A DNA stretch of 64,000 bases from Cellulophaga sp. BC115SP (lineage in GTDB: Bacteria; Bacteroidota; Bacteroidia; Cytophagales; Spirosomataceae), in the NCBI RefSeq assembly GCF_009905545.1, contig NZ_JAAALB010000013.1, positions 1-64,000 on the forward strand, read 5' to 3'. Below the pieces are notes generated by a model, which worked only from the letters and a program-made list of their open reading frames with translations, was not told the DNA's origin and searched no databases. Every line of letters starts with the position of its first letter. The stretch's first letter is position 1. The position numbers were made by a program, and so were the translations under genes. Of this stretch, positions 35,018 through 43,121 are shown in pieces.

Positions 35018-36511
35018 ATGGCTGAACAGAAACAAGATACGGCATCTGCATTAAAAGACATTATTTCACATGCCAAAGAATATGGCTTTGTGTTTCCTTC
35101 TTCTGAGATTTATGACGGTCTACAAGCCGTATATGACTACGGTCAAAATGGTGTTGAGTTAAAAAACAACCTTAAAACTTTGTGGTGGAAAGCGATGACT
35201 ATGTTGAACGACAACGTAGTAGGTATTGATGCTTCCATCTTTATGCACCCTCTCACTTGGAAAGCTTCTGGGCACGTTGACTCTTTCAACGACCCAATGA
35301 TTGATAACAAAGATTCGAAAAAACGCTACCGTGCCGACCAATTGTTGGAAGGTCGCGCTGAAGAATACGAAAAAGCAGGTACTCCAGAAAAAGGTAAAGC
35401 TTTATTAGAAGCTATGGCAAAAGCCATGACCGACGACGATATGTCTGGCTTACGTCAACTGATTTTGGATGAAGAAATTAAATGTCCTATTTCAGGTACA
35501 GGCAACTGGACCGAAGTTCGTCAGTTCAACTTGATGTTCTCTACACAAGTAGGTGCAGTTTCTGAAGATGCTTCATTGATTTATCTTCGTCCAGAAACGG
35601 CTCAGGGTATCTTTGTAAACTTCTTGAACGTACAAAAATCAGGTCGTATGAAAGTGCCATTTGGTATTGCCCAAATTGGTAAGGCTTTCCGTAACGAGAT
35701 TGTAGCTCGTAACTTCATCTTCCGTATGCGTGAATTTGAACAAATGGAAATGCAATTTTTCTGTCGCCCTGGTACCGAAATGCAATGGTACAATGCTTGG
35801 AAAGAAACTCGCTTGAAATTCCACAAAGCTATTGGTTTGCCAGCAGAAAAATTACGTTACCACGACCACGAGAAATTGGCTCACTATGCCAATGCCGCTG
35901 TGGATATTGAGTATGAATTCCCATTCGGTTTCAAAGAAATGGAAGGTATTCACTCTCGTACAGATTTTGACTTAAAATCGCACCAAGGACTTTCGAAGAA
36001 AAAACAACAATACTTCGATGCAGACTTGGACGAAAATGGTAAACCTTACGGAAATTATATTCCTTACGTAGTAGAAACGTCAGTAGGAGCCGACCGTTTG
36101 TTCTTAGCAGTACTTTGTAATGCTTATACTAACGAGGTAGTAGGCGAGGGAGAAGCAGCGAAAGAAAGAACATACTTGAAGTTCCACCCATCTGTCGCTC
36201 CAATTAAGGCAGCTGTGTTGCCATTGGTGAAAAAAGACGGTTTAGCAGAAAAAGCACAAGATATTTACCACTCATTGAAGCGTTCATTCAACGTAACTTA
36301 TGATGACGGTGGAGCGATTGGTAAGCGTTATACTCGCCAAGACTTGGCAGGAACACCTTTCTGTATTGCTGTGGATTACCAAACAATGGAAGATAATACC
36401 GTTACGATTCGTCACCGTGATAGCATGGAGCAGGAGCGTGTAGCGATTGCTGATCTTCGTGAAAAAATTGGCTTTGCCGTTTCGATGGAGAGAGTTTTTG
36501 AACAATTGTAA
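35018..36511 (+). CDS. glyS: Glycine--tRNA ligase (class II, alpha2 type)
   Basis: Charges tRNA-Gly with glycine. 497 residues from the ATG at 35018, as expected for the eukaryote/archaea-like dimeric form used by Bacteroidota, rather than the alpha2beta2 form. Class II motifs: FPSSEIYDGLQAVYDYG N-terminal, LRPETAQGIFVNF (motif 1/2 region), VPFGIAQIGKAFRNEI (motif 2), FRMREFEQMEMQFF, and motif 3 with VETSVGADRLFLAVL near residue 370. The anticodon-binding domain follows (FHPSVAPIKAAVLPLV ... DGGAIGKRYTRQDLAGTPFC). Complete, no oddity. Confidence 0.97.
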   Translation: MAEQKQDTASALKDIISHAKEYGFVFPSSEIYDGLQAVYDYGQNGVELKNNLKTLWWKAMTMLNDNVVGIDASIFMHPLTWKASGHVDSFNDPMIDNKDSKKRYRADQLLEGRAEEYEKAGTPEKGKALLEAMAKAMTDDDMSGLRQLILDEEIKCPISGTGNWTEVRQFNLMFSTQVGAVSEDASLIYLRPETAQGIFVNFLNVQKSGRMKVPFGIAQIGKAFRNEIVARNFIFRMREFEQMEMQFFCRPGTEMQWYNAWKETRLKFHKAIGLPAEKLRYHDHEKLAHYANAAVDIEYEFPFGFKEMEGIHSRTDFDLKSHQGLSKKKQQYFDADLDENGKPYGNYIPYVVETSVGADRLFLAVLCNAYTNEVVGEGEAAKERTYLKFHPSVAPIKAAVLPLVKKDGLAEKAQDIYHSLKRSFNVTYDDGGAIGKRYTRQDLAGTPFCIAVDYQTMEDNTVTIRHRDSMEQERVAIADLREKIGFAVSMERVFEQL

Positions 36512-36531
36512 AAGATTCTTTTTCAAAATAT

Positions 36532-36567
36532 AAAAACGCCTAGTAAGTTCGCTTGCTAGGCGTTTTT
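36532..36567 (+). terminator. Rho-independent terminator of glyS
   Basis: AAAAACGCCTAG (36532-36543), 12-nt loop, CTAGGCGTTTTT (36556-36567): perfect 12-bp stem ending in T, 20 nt after the stop codon. Confidence 0.85.
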
Positions 36568-36705
36568 GTTGAAATACCTTGGTAAACAATTCTGGTTTGT
36601 TTTTTAAAACTGAAACTCCTTTTTTCTAGAGTTTTTCAAGGTAAAATATAACTCACAAAAAAATCTCAGTAACTTTATTTTATCAAACAATAAAACATTT
36701 GTAAC

Positions 36706-36876
36706 ATGATCACTATCAACAATGAAGGCGAATACGAAAAAGCTTCAGACCGCGCAGACGAGATTTTCGGTGCAAAACCAGGCACACCCGAACACAAAGA
36801 ATTACAAGAGCTATTGAAAGCTTTGAAAAAGTATGAAGATGATTTTGTAAAAATGTTGAAAGGTTATAATTCCTAA
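36706..36876 (+). CDS. 56-residue protein resembling the N-terminus of HigA-type antitoxins, without HTH
   Basis: Complete ORF from the ATG at 36706. The sequence MITINNEGEYEKASDRADEI then FGAKPGTPEHKELQELLKAL with KKYEDD has the pattern found before the helix-turn-helix of HigA-like antitoxins (xxYExAxxRxxELFxAxPGTPExxELExLxxLIxxYE). Here the protein stops soon after (FVKMLKGYNS) and has no DNA-binding part. No HigB toxin gene is adjacent: upstream is the glyS terminator and 39 nt downstream starts the P1 peptidase. It could be an orphan antitoxin fragment, a stand-alone helical protein, or a remnant. TAACTTTA at 36670-36677 may be its -7 box. Confidence 0.7.
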   Translation: MITINNEGEYEKASDRADEIFGAKPGTPEHKELQELLKALKKYEDDFVKMLKGYNS

Positions 36877-36915
36877 TTGTCTTCAAACTTTATATTCAAT
36901 TTGCTTTTTACACTC

Positions 36916-38040
36916 ATGAAACAAACTTACCTCTTTTTGATTTTTGTGTCGATGGCATTGAATTTACCGGCACAAAAAAGACTACGTGATTATGGCGTCA
37001 AAATCGGCGTCATGAAAACAGGAACGCTTAATGCCATCACTGATGTCAAGGGCGTGAAGGTAGGTCATACCACTATTCAGCAGGGCGATACCATTAATAC
37101 AGGAGTAACAGCCATTATTCCTGCCGAAGGGAATCTTTTTCAAAGTAAAGTGCCAGCAGCAATATACATAGGCAATGGCTTTGGAAAACTCATGGGAATA
37201 TCTCAAGTGAAAGAACTTGGCAATATAGAAACGCCTATCATCCTGACCAACACCTTGTCGATTGCCACTGCTGCTGATGCCATCATTGACTATTCAGTAT
37301 CCCAAAAAGAAAATCAAAATCTACGTTCTGTCAATGCAATTGTTGGAGAAACCAACGATAGCTATCTCAATGATATAGTGGGGCGTCATGTCAAAAAGCA
37401 ACATGTACTAAAGGCAATTGAGAATGCCAAAAATGGTGCGGTGACTGAAGGAAATGTAGGTGCTGGAACAGGAACGGTTTGTTTTGGTTTTAAGGGCGGT
37501 ATTGGTACAGCCTCAAGAGTATTGCCCAAAGCATCGGGAGGATATACCGTTGGTGTGCTGGTACAAACCAATTTTGGAGGTGTATTGCAAATCGATGGAG
37601 TGCCCGTAGGCGTGGCGTTGAACCAATATTTTCTCAATAACCAGCTAAATGACCCTGCTGATGGTTCTTGTATGATTGTAGTGATTACTGATGCACCAGT
37701 TACGTCCAGAAACCTCGAACGAATCGCTAAAAGAGCCATGATGGGATTAGCCAAAACGGGCGGTATTGCTTCCAATGGAAGTGGTGATTATGTCATTGCT
37801 ATATCCAATGCAGAAGGCCTACGTGTCGCTCACGATTCTAAAGAAAAATTGCAAACCGTACAAGAACTACGAAATGACGAGATTTCGCCTTTATTTTTGG
37901 CTACCATTGAAGCCACAGAGGAGGCTATTCTCAATTCACTTTTTGCTGCCAAAACCCTTAAAGGTAAAAACGGAACGATTCAAGCGTTACCCATTGATAA
38001 AACAATTGGGTTGTTGAGAGAGTATAAGAAAATCAACTAA
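36916..38040 (+). CDS. P1 (DmpA) family peptidase, exported
   Basis: 374 residues from the ATG at 36916, where a Sec signal starts (MKQTYLFLIFVSMALNLPAQ); the frame stays open upstream to a TTG at 36877 directly after the miniprotein stop, but this start would put extra residues before the signal. Family features: ITDVKGVKVGHTTI, VTAIIPAEGN, NAIVGETNDSYLND, and the self-processing site region LNDPADGSCMIVVITDAPV near residue 245-265, where cleavage before Ser gives the N-terminal nucleophile. P1 enzymes are aminopeptidases/beta-aminopeptidases releasing N-terminal D- or beta-amino acids. The periplasmic location is suggested by the signal. Confidence 0.92.
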   Translation: MKQTYLFLIFVSMALNLPAQKRLRDYGVKIGVMKTGTLNAITDVKGVKVGHTTIQQGDTINTGVTAIIPAEGNLFQSKVPAAIYIGNGFGKLMGISQVKELGNIETPIILTNTLSIATAADAIIDYSVSQKENQNLRSVNAIVGETNDSYLNDIVGRHVKKQHVLKAIENAKNGAVTEGNVGAGTGTVCFGFKGGIGTASRVLPKASGGYTVGVLVQTNFGGVLQIDGVPVGVALNQYFLNNQLNDPADGSCMIVVITDAPVTSRNLERIAKRAMMGLAKTGGIASNGSGDYVIAISNAEGLRVAHDSKEKLQTVQELRNDEISPLFLATIEATEEAILNSLFAAKTLKGKNGTIQALPIDKTIGLLREYKKIN

Positions 38041-38042
38041 AA

Positions 38043-38135
38043 GGGGATAGGCAAAGAGGCATTAGGCACTAGTAATGAAAAGTTTTCAAAATATGACCAA
38101 TCACACTCTTGCCTAATGCCTTTTTGCCTGACCCC
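38043..38135. repeat. AGGCA-word palindrome after the P1 peptidase gene
   Basis: Left arm 38043-38068 begins GGGGATAGGCAAAGAGGCAT; right arm 38110-38135 begins TGCCTAATGCCTTTTTGCCT. 23 of 26 positions pair, spacer 41 nt. The left arm starts 2 nt after the stop codon. Same word family as 31720-31944 and 13831-13942. Confidence 0.65.
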
Positions 38136-38165
38136 TAAAACCCATCCGAACCATTTCACTAGAAA

Positions 38166-38777
38166 ATGAAAAAAGCTATCCTTCTTCTCTGCTTCGCCAT
38201 TGGCGCTAAAGCACAAGTCAAAACACTTCCTTTCGACAAAAAAGTCCCTACTGGTATTTCCGTAAAAGGCAAAGTATCAGATGCTATTAAGTGGCAAGAT
38301 CAGACGGGCGAAAATATTGTTTTTCTGAGCGTTGAAAGAAAACAGGTTACTGGGGTAGATACACCTTCTGGAGATGCCCAAACTGCTAAAGTGCATGCAT
38401 ATCAGTATAACAAACAAGGGGATAAATACCAACTTGTTTGGGAATTGAAAGATGGCATAGACGAATGCCCATTGGATGTTGCTGCTACATTTATTCCTAA
38501 ATCGCTACAAGTAACTGACCTTGATGCAAACCAAAAAGGAGAAGTATCATTTTTGTACAAAACAGCTTGCCGTGGTGATGTGAGTCCAGCTGCATTGAAA
38601 CTATTGGTCTATGAACAAAAAAACAAATATATTCTCCGTGGCGAAACTTATGTCAAAATGGTGAAAGAGGGCGGTAAGTTTACGGTCGACAAAAGTTTTA
38701 CCACAGCACCAAAGGGCTTTTTAGATTTTGCTAAAAAACAATGGAATAAATTCAAAGTGGAAGAAAGCTTTGAATAG
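38166..38777 (+). CDS. Exported protein of unknown function
   Basis: 203 residues with a short Sec signal (MKKAILLLCFAIGAKAQ). The mature part is beta-rich: AIKWQDQTGENIVFLSVERK near residue 45, KVHAYQYNKQGDKYQLVWEL near 80, DECPLDVAATFIPKSLQVTD near 105 and GEVSFLYKTACRGDVSPAAL near 130, with two Cys (CPLD and ACRG) that may form a disulfide. From memory it resembles a Bacteroidota family annotated after Riemerella M949_RS01915 as surface-polysaccharide related, but I am not sure of this. It is flanked by palindromic repeats on both sides and is probably monocistronic. Confidence 0.75.
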   Translation: MKKAILLLCFAIGAKAQVKTLPFDKKVPTGISVKGKVSDAIKWQDQTGENIVFLSVERKQVTGVDTPSGDAQTAKVHAYQYNKQGDKYQLVWELKDGIDECPLDVAATFIPKSLQVTDLDANQKGEVSFLYKTACRGDVSPAALKLLVYEQKNKYILRGETYVKMVKEGGKFTVDKSFTTAPKGFLDFAKKQWNKFKVEESFE

Positions 38778-38792
38778 AAATAGAGAGTGACA

Positions 38793-39009
38793 ATTTCGGA
38801 TTTCGGATATTGGATTGCAGATTTGCTGGAATTTTCTCTACCGCCTTTGTTGGAGTTTTTTCTCCAACAAACTTGCGTAAGCAACAAAGGCACTATCCTT
38901 GTTATTTAACTGTGGCTAGTTGCTGACGCTCCTCTCGTTGGATAAAACTCCAACGAGGGCGAAAATTTACATTCGCAATTCATCATTCAAAACTCATCAT
39001 TCATAACTA
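38793..39009. repeat. TTTCGG half element and REP-like double hairpin
   Basis: 38793-38826 is a TTTCGG-family arm without partner. Then TTTGTTGGAG (38846-38855), loop TTTTTT, CTCCAACAAA (38862-38871), with an alternative pairing of GCCTTTGTT (38843-38851) to AACAAAGGC (38883-38891). A second hairpin CTCGTTGGA, loop TAAAAC, TCCAACGAG lies at 38934-38957. The shared GTTGGA words of the two hairpins resemble paired REP units. The gap ends in an AACTCATCATTCA word track (38969-39009). Confidence 0.55.
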
Positions 39010-39038
39010 ATACATCTCCCTTCATTTAAAATTATTTT

Positions 39039-40436
39039 ATGAAAAAAACAATCTCAACAATGTTACTGGCCACGCTAGTAAGCTGGCAAGTAACTCATGC
39101 CCAAGGACCACGAACTGCCGAGGTATGGCTGACTCATGCAGATCAATCAAAACTGTTTGAGAAACAAGCGGAAACCTTTACGTTCAGTCCCCAATCAAGT
39201 ACACTTCCTACGATTTTTGTAGATGAAAAACAGAAGTTTCAATCTATGGATGGGTTTGGATTTACCTTGACAGGGGGAAGTGCAACTTTGTTATGGCAAA
39301 TGGATGCCGACAAGCGTAAGGCACTTTTAAAAGAACTGTTTGCTTTCGATGGTAAAAATATTGGTATTAGCTATCTACGCGTTAGTATCGGTGCTTCGGA
39401 TTTGAGCGATCACGTATTTACCTACAATGATTTGCCGACAGGTCAAACTGATGAAAAGATTCAAAAGTTTGATTTGACAGAGGAAAAAAAGGCTCTAATT
39501 CCTGTTCTAAGAGAGATTTTGGCAATTAATCCTGCTATTAAAATTTTAGGGTCACCTTGGACACCGCCCGTGTGGATGAAGACCAATGGTAACTCGAAAG
39601 GAGGAAGCCTTTTGCCAAAATATTATGATGCCTACGCTTTATACTTGGTCAAATATATTCAAAGTATGAAAAAAGAAGGTGTCAATATTGATGCTATCAC
39701 CATCCAGAACGAGCCATTGCATCCAGGCAATAATCCAAGTTTGTTGATGCAACCTGAAGAACAAGGAGCCTTTATCAAACAAAGTTTAGGTAAAGCGTTG
39801 AAATCAGCAAAAATTACTACTAAAATCTGGTTGTATGACCACAACGCCGACAGACCAGATTATCCAATTGCTATCTTAAATGATCCAGAAGTACGCCAGT
39901 ATGTCGACGGTTCAGCTTTTCACTTGTATGGAGGAAGCGTAGAAAGTATTAGACAAGTACACGAAGCTCATCCAGACAAGAATCTTTATTTTACAGAACA
40001 ATGGATTGGAGCGCCTGGGAATTTTGCAGGAGATTTGGCTTGGCACACTAAGACCTTAATCATTGGAGCGCCGCGTAACTGGTGCAAAACGGTATTGGAA
40101 TGGAATCTCGCAGCCGACCCACAGCAAAATCCACATACAGAAGGAGGTTGTACAGAATGTTTGGGAGCTCTGACGATTGATAAAAACGAGATTAAGCGTA
40201 ATCCAGCCTATTATATTGTAGCGCATGCTTCAAAATTTGTCCGTCCCAATGCTCAAAGAATTGCCTCAAATACAACTATGGGATTACAAAATATTGCATT
40301 TAAAACAGCAGAAGGGCGTATTGTTCTGATTGTTTTAAATGAAAGTAACAAACCTTCAACTTTTATGATTAGTCATCAAAACAAGAAAATCCAGCAGACT
40401 CTTCCTGCAGGAACGGTGGCTACTTATGTATGGTAA
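39039..40436 (+). CDS. Glycoside hydrolase family 30 enzyme (glucosylceramidase-like)
   Basis: 465 residues with signal MKKTISTMLLATLVSWQVTHAQ. The GH30 (beta/alpha)8 barrel is clear: QSMDGFGFTLTGGSATLLWQ near residue 70, ISYLRVSIGASDLSD, ILGSPWTPPVWMKTNG near 170, acid/base Glu225 in ITIQNEPLHPGNNPS, and nucleophile Glu320 in LYFTEQWIGAPG. The C-terminal strand domain (VLNESNKPSTFMISHQNKK) is typical. GH30 subfamily 1 enzymes act on beta-glucosides such as glucosylceramide or beta-1,6-glucan. The mature enzyme is periplasmic or secreted. No SusCD pair is adjacent, so it is not a classical polysaccharide-utilisation locus. Confidence 0.93.
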   Translation: MKKTISTMLLATLVSWQVTHAQGPRTAEVWLTHADQSKLFEKQAETFTFSPQSSTLPTIFVDEKQKFQSMDGFGFTLTGGSATLLWQMDADKRKALLKELFAFDGKNIGISYLRVSIGASDLSDHVFTYNDLPTGQTDEKIQKFDLTEEKKALIPVLREILAINPAIKILGSPWTPPVWMKTNGNSKGGSLLPKYYDAYALYLVKYIQSMKKEGVNIDAITIQNEPLHPGNNPSLLMQPEEQGAFIKQSLGKALKSAKITTKIWLYDHNADRPDYPIAILNDPEVRQYVDGSAFHLYGGSVESIRQVHEAHPDKNLYFTEQWIGAPGNFAGDLAWHTKTLIIGAPRNWCKTVLEWNLAADPQQNPHTEGGCTECLGALTIDKNEIKRNPAYYIVAHASKFVRPNAQRIASNTTMGLQNIAFKTAEGRIVLIVLNESNKPSTFMISHQNKKIQQTLPAGTVATYVW

Positions 40437-40641
40437 GGTACAGTATCTATCATGGAAAAAGGCAATAAATTGCCATATAAAATGAATCATGTTCATTAGT
40501 GATAAACGACTAAAAAATATTTTTTCTGAAAAAAAGTATAATTAAAGGACGAAAAAATACGTTGCAATTAGTACAGAATCTTTTAATTATGAAGATTTTG
40601 TACTAATTTGCAAAGAGTTACCTTTTAGAAGCCTTAATATT

Positions 40642-41187
40642 ATGCTAAAAAAAATATTTCTAACCTGCATTCTCATTACTTCTGGTATCGCCTCCAAAGC
40701 ACAACAAATTCGGAAAGATACTACCGAAACAAGGTCTAGTTATCATCCCTTGTCGATTGTCAACAATCTTCTCGGTTTTGCTCATGATCACCTACATTTT
40801 AGGTATCGTTCGGGAGGAAGTTCTACAAGCGGATTCGACTGTTCTGGCTTTGTCCGTTATTGTTTTCGCAACTTTGGCATGATGCTTCCCCACGGCAGTG
40901 CAGCACAATCTTTAATTGGAGATGAAATAGCAAAAGCAGAAGCTCTTCCAGGCGATTTAATCTTTTTTAAAGGACATAATTCAGGGAGTAGCCGTATAGG
41001 TCACGTTGGCATTATTACTGAAGTTGGTGATACCTATATCAAGTTTATACATTCAGCTTGGAACGGTGGTGTGCGCTATGATTATCTGGAGTCTGACTAT
41101 TATCGTAGAAGATTTATTAGTATCAAACGTGTAGTTGGATTGCTCGATATGGTACCTCAGCGCAAAGCTAATTCGTCTAAAAAATAA
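40642..41187 (+). CDS. NlpC/P60 (C40) peptidoglycan hydrolase
   Basis: 181 residues with a Sec signal (MLKKIFLTCILITSGIASKA then QQ). Papain-like cell-wall endopeptidase core: catalytic Cys in STSGFDCSGFVRYCFRNFG near residue 75, LPGDLIFFKGHNSGS, catalytic His in SRIGHVGIITEVGD near 115 and the polar third residue in YIKFIHSAWNGGVRYDY. It would cleave the D-glutamyl-diaminopimelate bond in murein stem peptides in the periplasm. It has no extra binding domain, so is a minimal member. Alone on its transcript by spacing. Confidence 0.92.
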   Translation: MLKKIFLTCILITSGIASKAQQIRKDTTETRSSYHPLSIVNNLLGFAHDHLHFRYRSGGSSTSGFDCSGFVRYCFRNFGMMLPHGSAAQSLIGDEIAKAEALPGDLIFFKGHNSGSSRIGHVGIITEVGDTYIKFIHSAWNGGVRYDYLESDYYRRRFISIKRVVGLLDMVPQRKANSSKK

Positions 41188-41322
41188 AATACGTTTGTAT
41201 AACACACTATTGTCATAAAATCAATTTTCGTTCTTTCGTTTGTTTGTAGGGGAGAGCCCTAATACTTGTCTACCAACGTTTTGTTTAACTGTATCGTTTA
41301 GACACCAGAAATCTATACCACA

Positions 41323-41877
41323 ATGAATATTGTCATTCATTTACTAATCATCCTACTTAATATTTATACCATAGTTTTTTTGTTTTTACTTATACAAAGG
41401 ATATTTCCAACCAAGAAAACTACCCTGCACTTATTATTCACCTTAACAATTGTTTTTATATGTTTTACTATTTCTACGATTAACACACCCACAAATAATA
41501 ACTCGACCCTTTCGGCTCATTCCGTCAATCGTACTTATTCTGTTGATCCACTTTGTCAAGTAGAACTTTCTTTCATGCCCCGACTTCAAGCTCAGGACTC
41601 TAGTGTTTATGTTGTTTCAAAGTTAAAGGGACTTATCGCAGGATTGCAGTGGCAGCAAGATTCGATTGTAAAACAAACTACGCTCTCGTATATTCATTAT
41701 CAAGTAATCGGGCGGATAAAGTATTTGATTTTGGGATTCCCAGTGTATAGTAATAAACAAGTTTTCTCAGGAATGATTAAATTTGATGAACTAAGACATT
41801 ATCAGGAATCATCAACAAAATGGAATACTTCAACCAACAACAATTCGCAGAACAACTTGATGCAGAAGATGTACTAA
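41323..41877 (+). CDS. Hypothetical membrane protein overlapping kynU
   Basis: 184 residues, start ATG at 41323. Two N-terminal hydrophobic segments (IVIHLLIILLNIYTIVFLFL and LLFTLTIVFICFTIST, residues 3-60), then a soluble part with PRLQAQDSSVYVVSKLKGLI and GRIKYLILGFPVYSNKQVFS. The last 58 nt overlap the kynU start in another frame, and its tail (KWNTSTNNNSQNNLMQKMY) looks like read-through of the kynU 5' end, so the true protein may matter only up to about residue 165. I do not recognise it. Real but lowly conserved is my reading; an artefact is possible. Confidence 0.5.
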   Translation: MNIVIHLLIILLNIYTIVFLFLLIQRIFPTKKTTLHLLFTLTIVFICFTISTINTPTNNNSTLSAHSVNRTYSVDPLCQVELSFMPRLQAQDSSVYVVSKLKGLIAGLQWQQDSIVKQTTLSYIHYQVIGRIKYLILGFPVYSNKQVFSGMIKFDELRHYQESSTKWNTSTNNNSQNNLMQKMY

Positions 41878-43082
41878 AAGATTTTCGTTCTCAATTTCAT
41901 ATTCCTATCCACAAGGGTCAGGAACAAATTTACTTTTGTGGTAATTCATTGGGGCTTCAGCCTAAAAATACTTCCGTTTATCTAGATCAAGAACTCGAAA
42001 AATGGCGTAATCTTGCCGTAGAAGGCTGGTTTACGGGTGATGACAATTGGATTAATTATTTACAGCACCTTAAAGCACCTTTGTCTAAAATAGTAGGAGC
42101 TATGCCTTCAGAGGTTACAGTGATGAATAACCTTACGGTAAATCTACATTTGATGCTGACGACTTTTTATCAGCCAACTTCTACACGCTTCAAAATCTTG
42201 ACTGAAGCAGGAGCTTTTCCTTCTGATCAATATGCTTTAGAAACGCATCTCCAAACAAGAGGTATCGATCCCCAAACAGCAATTCTTGAAGTTTTTCCAA
42301 GAGAAAATGAACATATTTTTTACACAGAAGATATTCTTCAATTGATTCATGAAAATAAGGACAGCTTAGCAATGGTGATGCTCGGCGGAATCAATTATTA
42401 CAATGGGCAAGTATTAGATATGCCTCTGATTACACAAACTGCTCATTCGTATGGAATCGTTGTAGGTTTTGATTTGGCACACTGTGTGGGCAATATCCCG
42501 CTTCAACTACATGAATGGGGCATTGATTTCGCAGTTTGGTGTTCCTACAAATACCTTAATTCTGGAATGGGAGGCGTATCAGGGGTGTTTATTCACGAAA
42601 AACATCATACCTCTAATTTGCCAAGATTAGCGGGTTGGTGGGGATATGACCAAGCTACACGTTTTAAGATGGAAAAAGGGTTTGTGCCCATGAAAGGCGC
42701 AGATGGCTGGCAACTGAGTACACCAACCATTTTAGCTATGGCCTGCCATCGGGCAGCCTTAGAAATAACTGACGCTGCTGGCATACAAGCTTTACGGGCT
42801 AAAAGTATTCAATTAACAGGCTTTTTACGGTTTATTCTGGAAAAATTTAATGAGCAAAATAATCACATTCTAAAAATCATTACCCCTGTAGATACTCAAA
42901 AAAATGGCTGTCAGATTTCTATTTTAGCGGAAAAAAATGGAAAAGAGCTTTTCAATCGATTAGTAGAAAACCAAATTATTGGTGACTGGCGTGAACCTAA
43001 CGTAATCAGGCTGTCGCCTGTTCCTTTGTATAATACTTTTACAGAGGTCTATCATGTAGGCGTGGCATTAGGAGTATCCTAG
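41820..43082 (+). CDS. kynU: Kynureninase
   Basis: PLP enzyme that cleaves kynurenine or 3-hydroxykynurenine to anthranilate or 3-hydroxyanthranilate and alanine, in tryptophan breakdown or de novo NAD synthesis. 420 residues. Seen: IYFCGNSLGLQPKNTSVYLD, VEGWFTGDDNWINYLQHLK, the PLP-contact VVGFDLAHCVGNIPLQLHEW with the Asp, and the Schiff-base Lys244 in VWCSYKYLNSGMGG, then GWWGYDQATRFKMEKGFVP and DWREPNVIRLSPVPLYNTF. All family blocks are intact. No other kyn gene is in the window. The start overlaps the upstream hypothetical gene by 58 nt. Confidence 0.97.
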   Translation: MEYFNQQQFAEQLDAEDVLKDFRSQFHIPIHKGQEQIYFCGNSLGLQPKNTSVYLDQELEKWRNLAVEGWFTGDDNWINYLQHLKAPLSKIVGAMPSEVTVMNNLTVNLHLMLTTFYQPTSTRFKILTEAGAFPSDQYALETHLQTRGIDPQTAILEVFPRENEHIFYTEDILQLIHENKDSLAMVMLGGINYYNGQVLDMPLITQTAHSYGIVVGFDLAHCVGNIPLQLHEWGIDFAVWCSYKYLNSGMGGVSGVFIHEKHHTSNLPRLAGWWGYDQATRFKMEKGFVPMKGADGWQLSTPTILAMACHRAALEITDAAGIQALRAKSIQLTGFLRFILEKFNEQNNHILKIITPVDTQKNGCQISILAEKNGKELFNRLVENQIIGDWREPNVIRLSPVPLYNTFTEVYHVGVALGVS

Positions 43083-43121
43083 GGAAGGTATTATCCATTT
43101 TATAAACAATCTATTAAAATT

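Noticed and set aside
36877-36915. Upstream TTG start for the P1 peptidase
   Set aside because: The ATG at 36916 begins a normal Sec signal; the extension would place unrelated residues in front of it.
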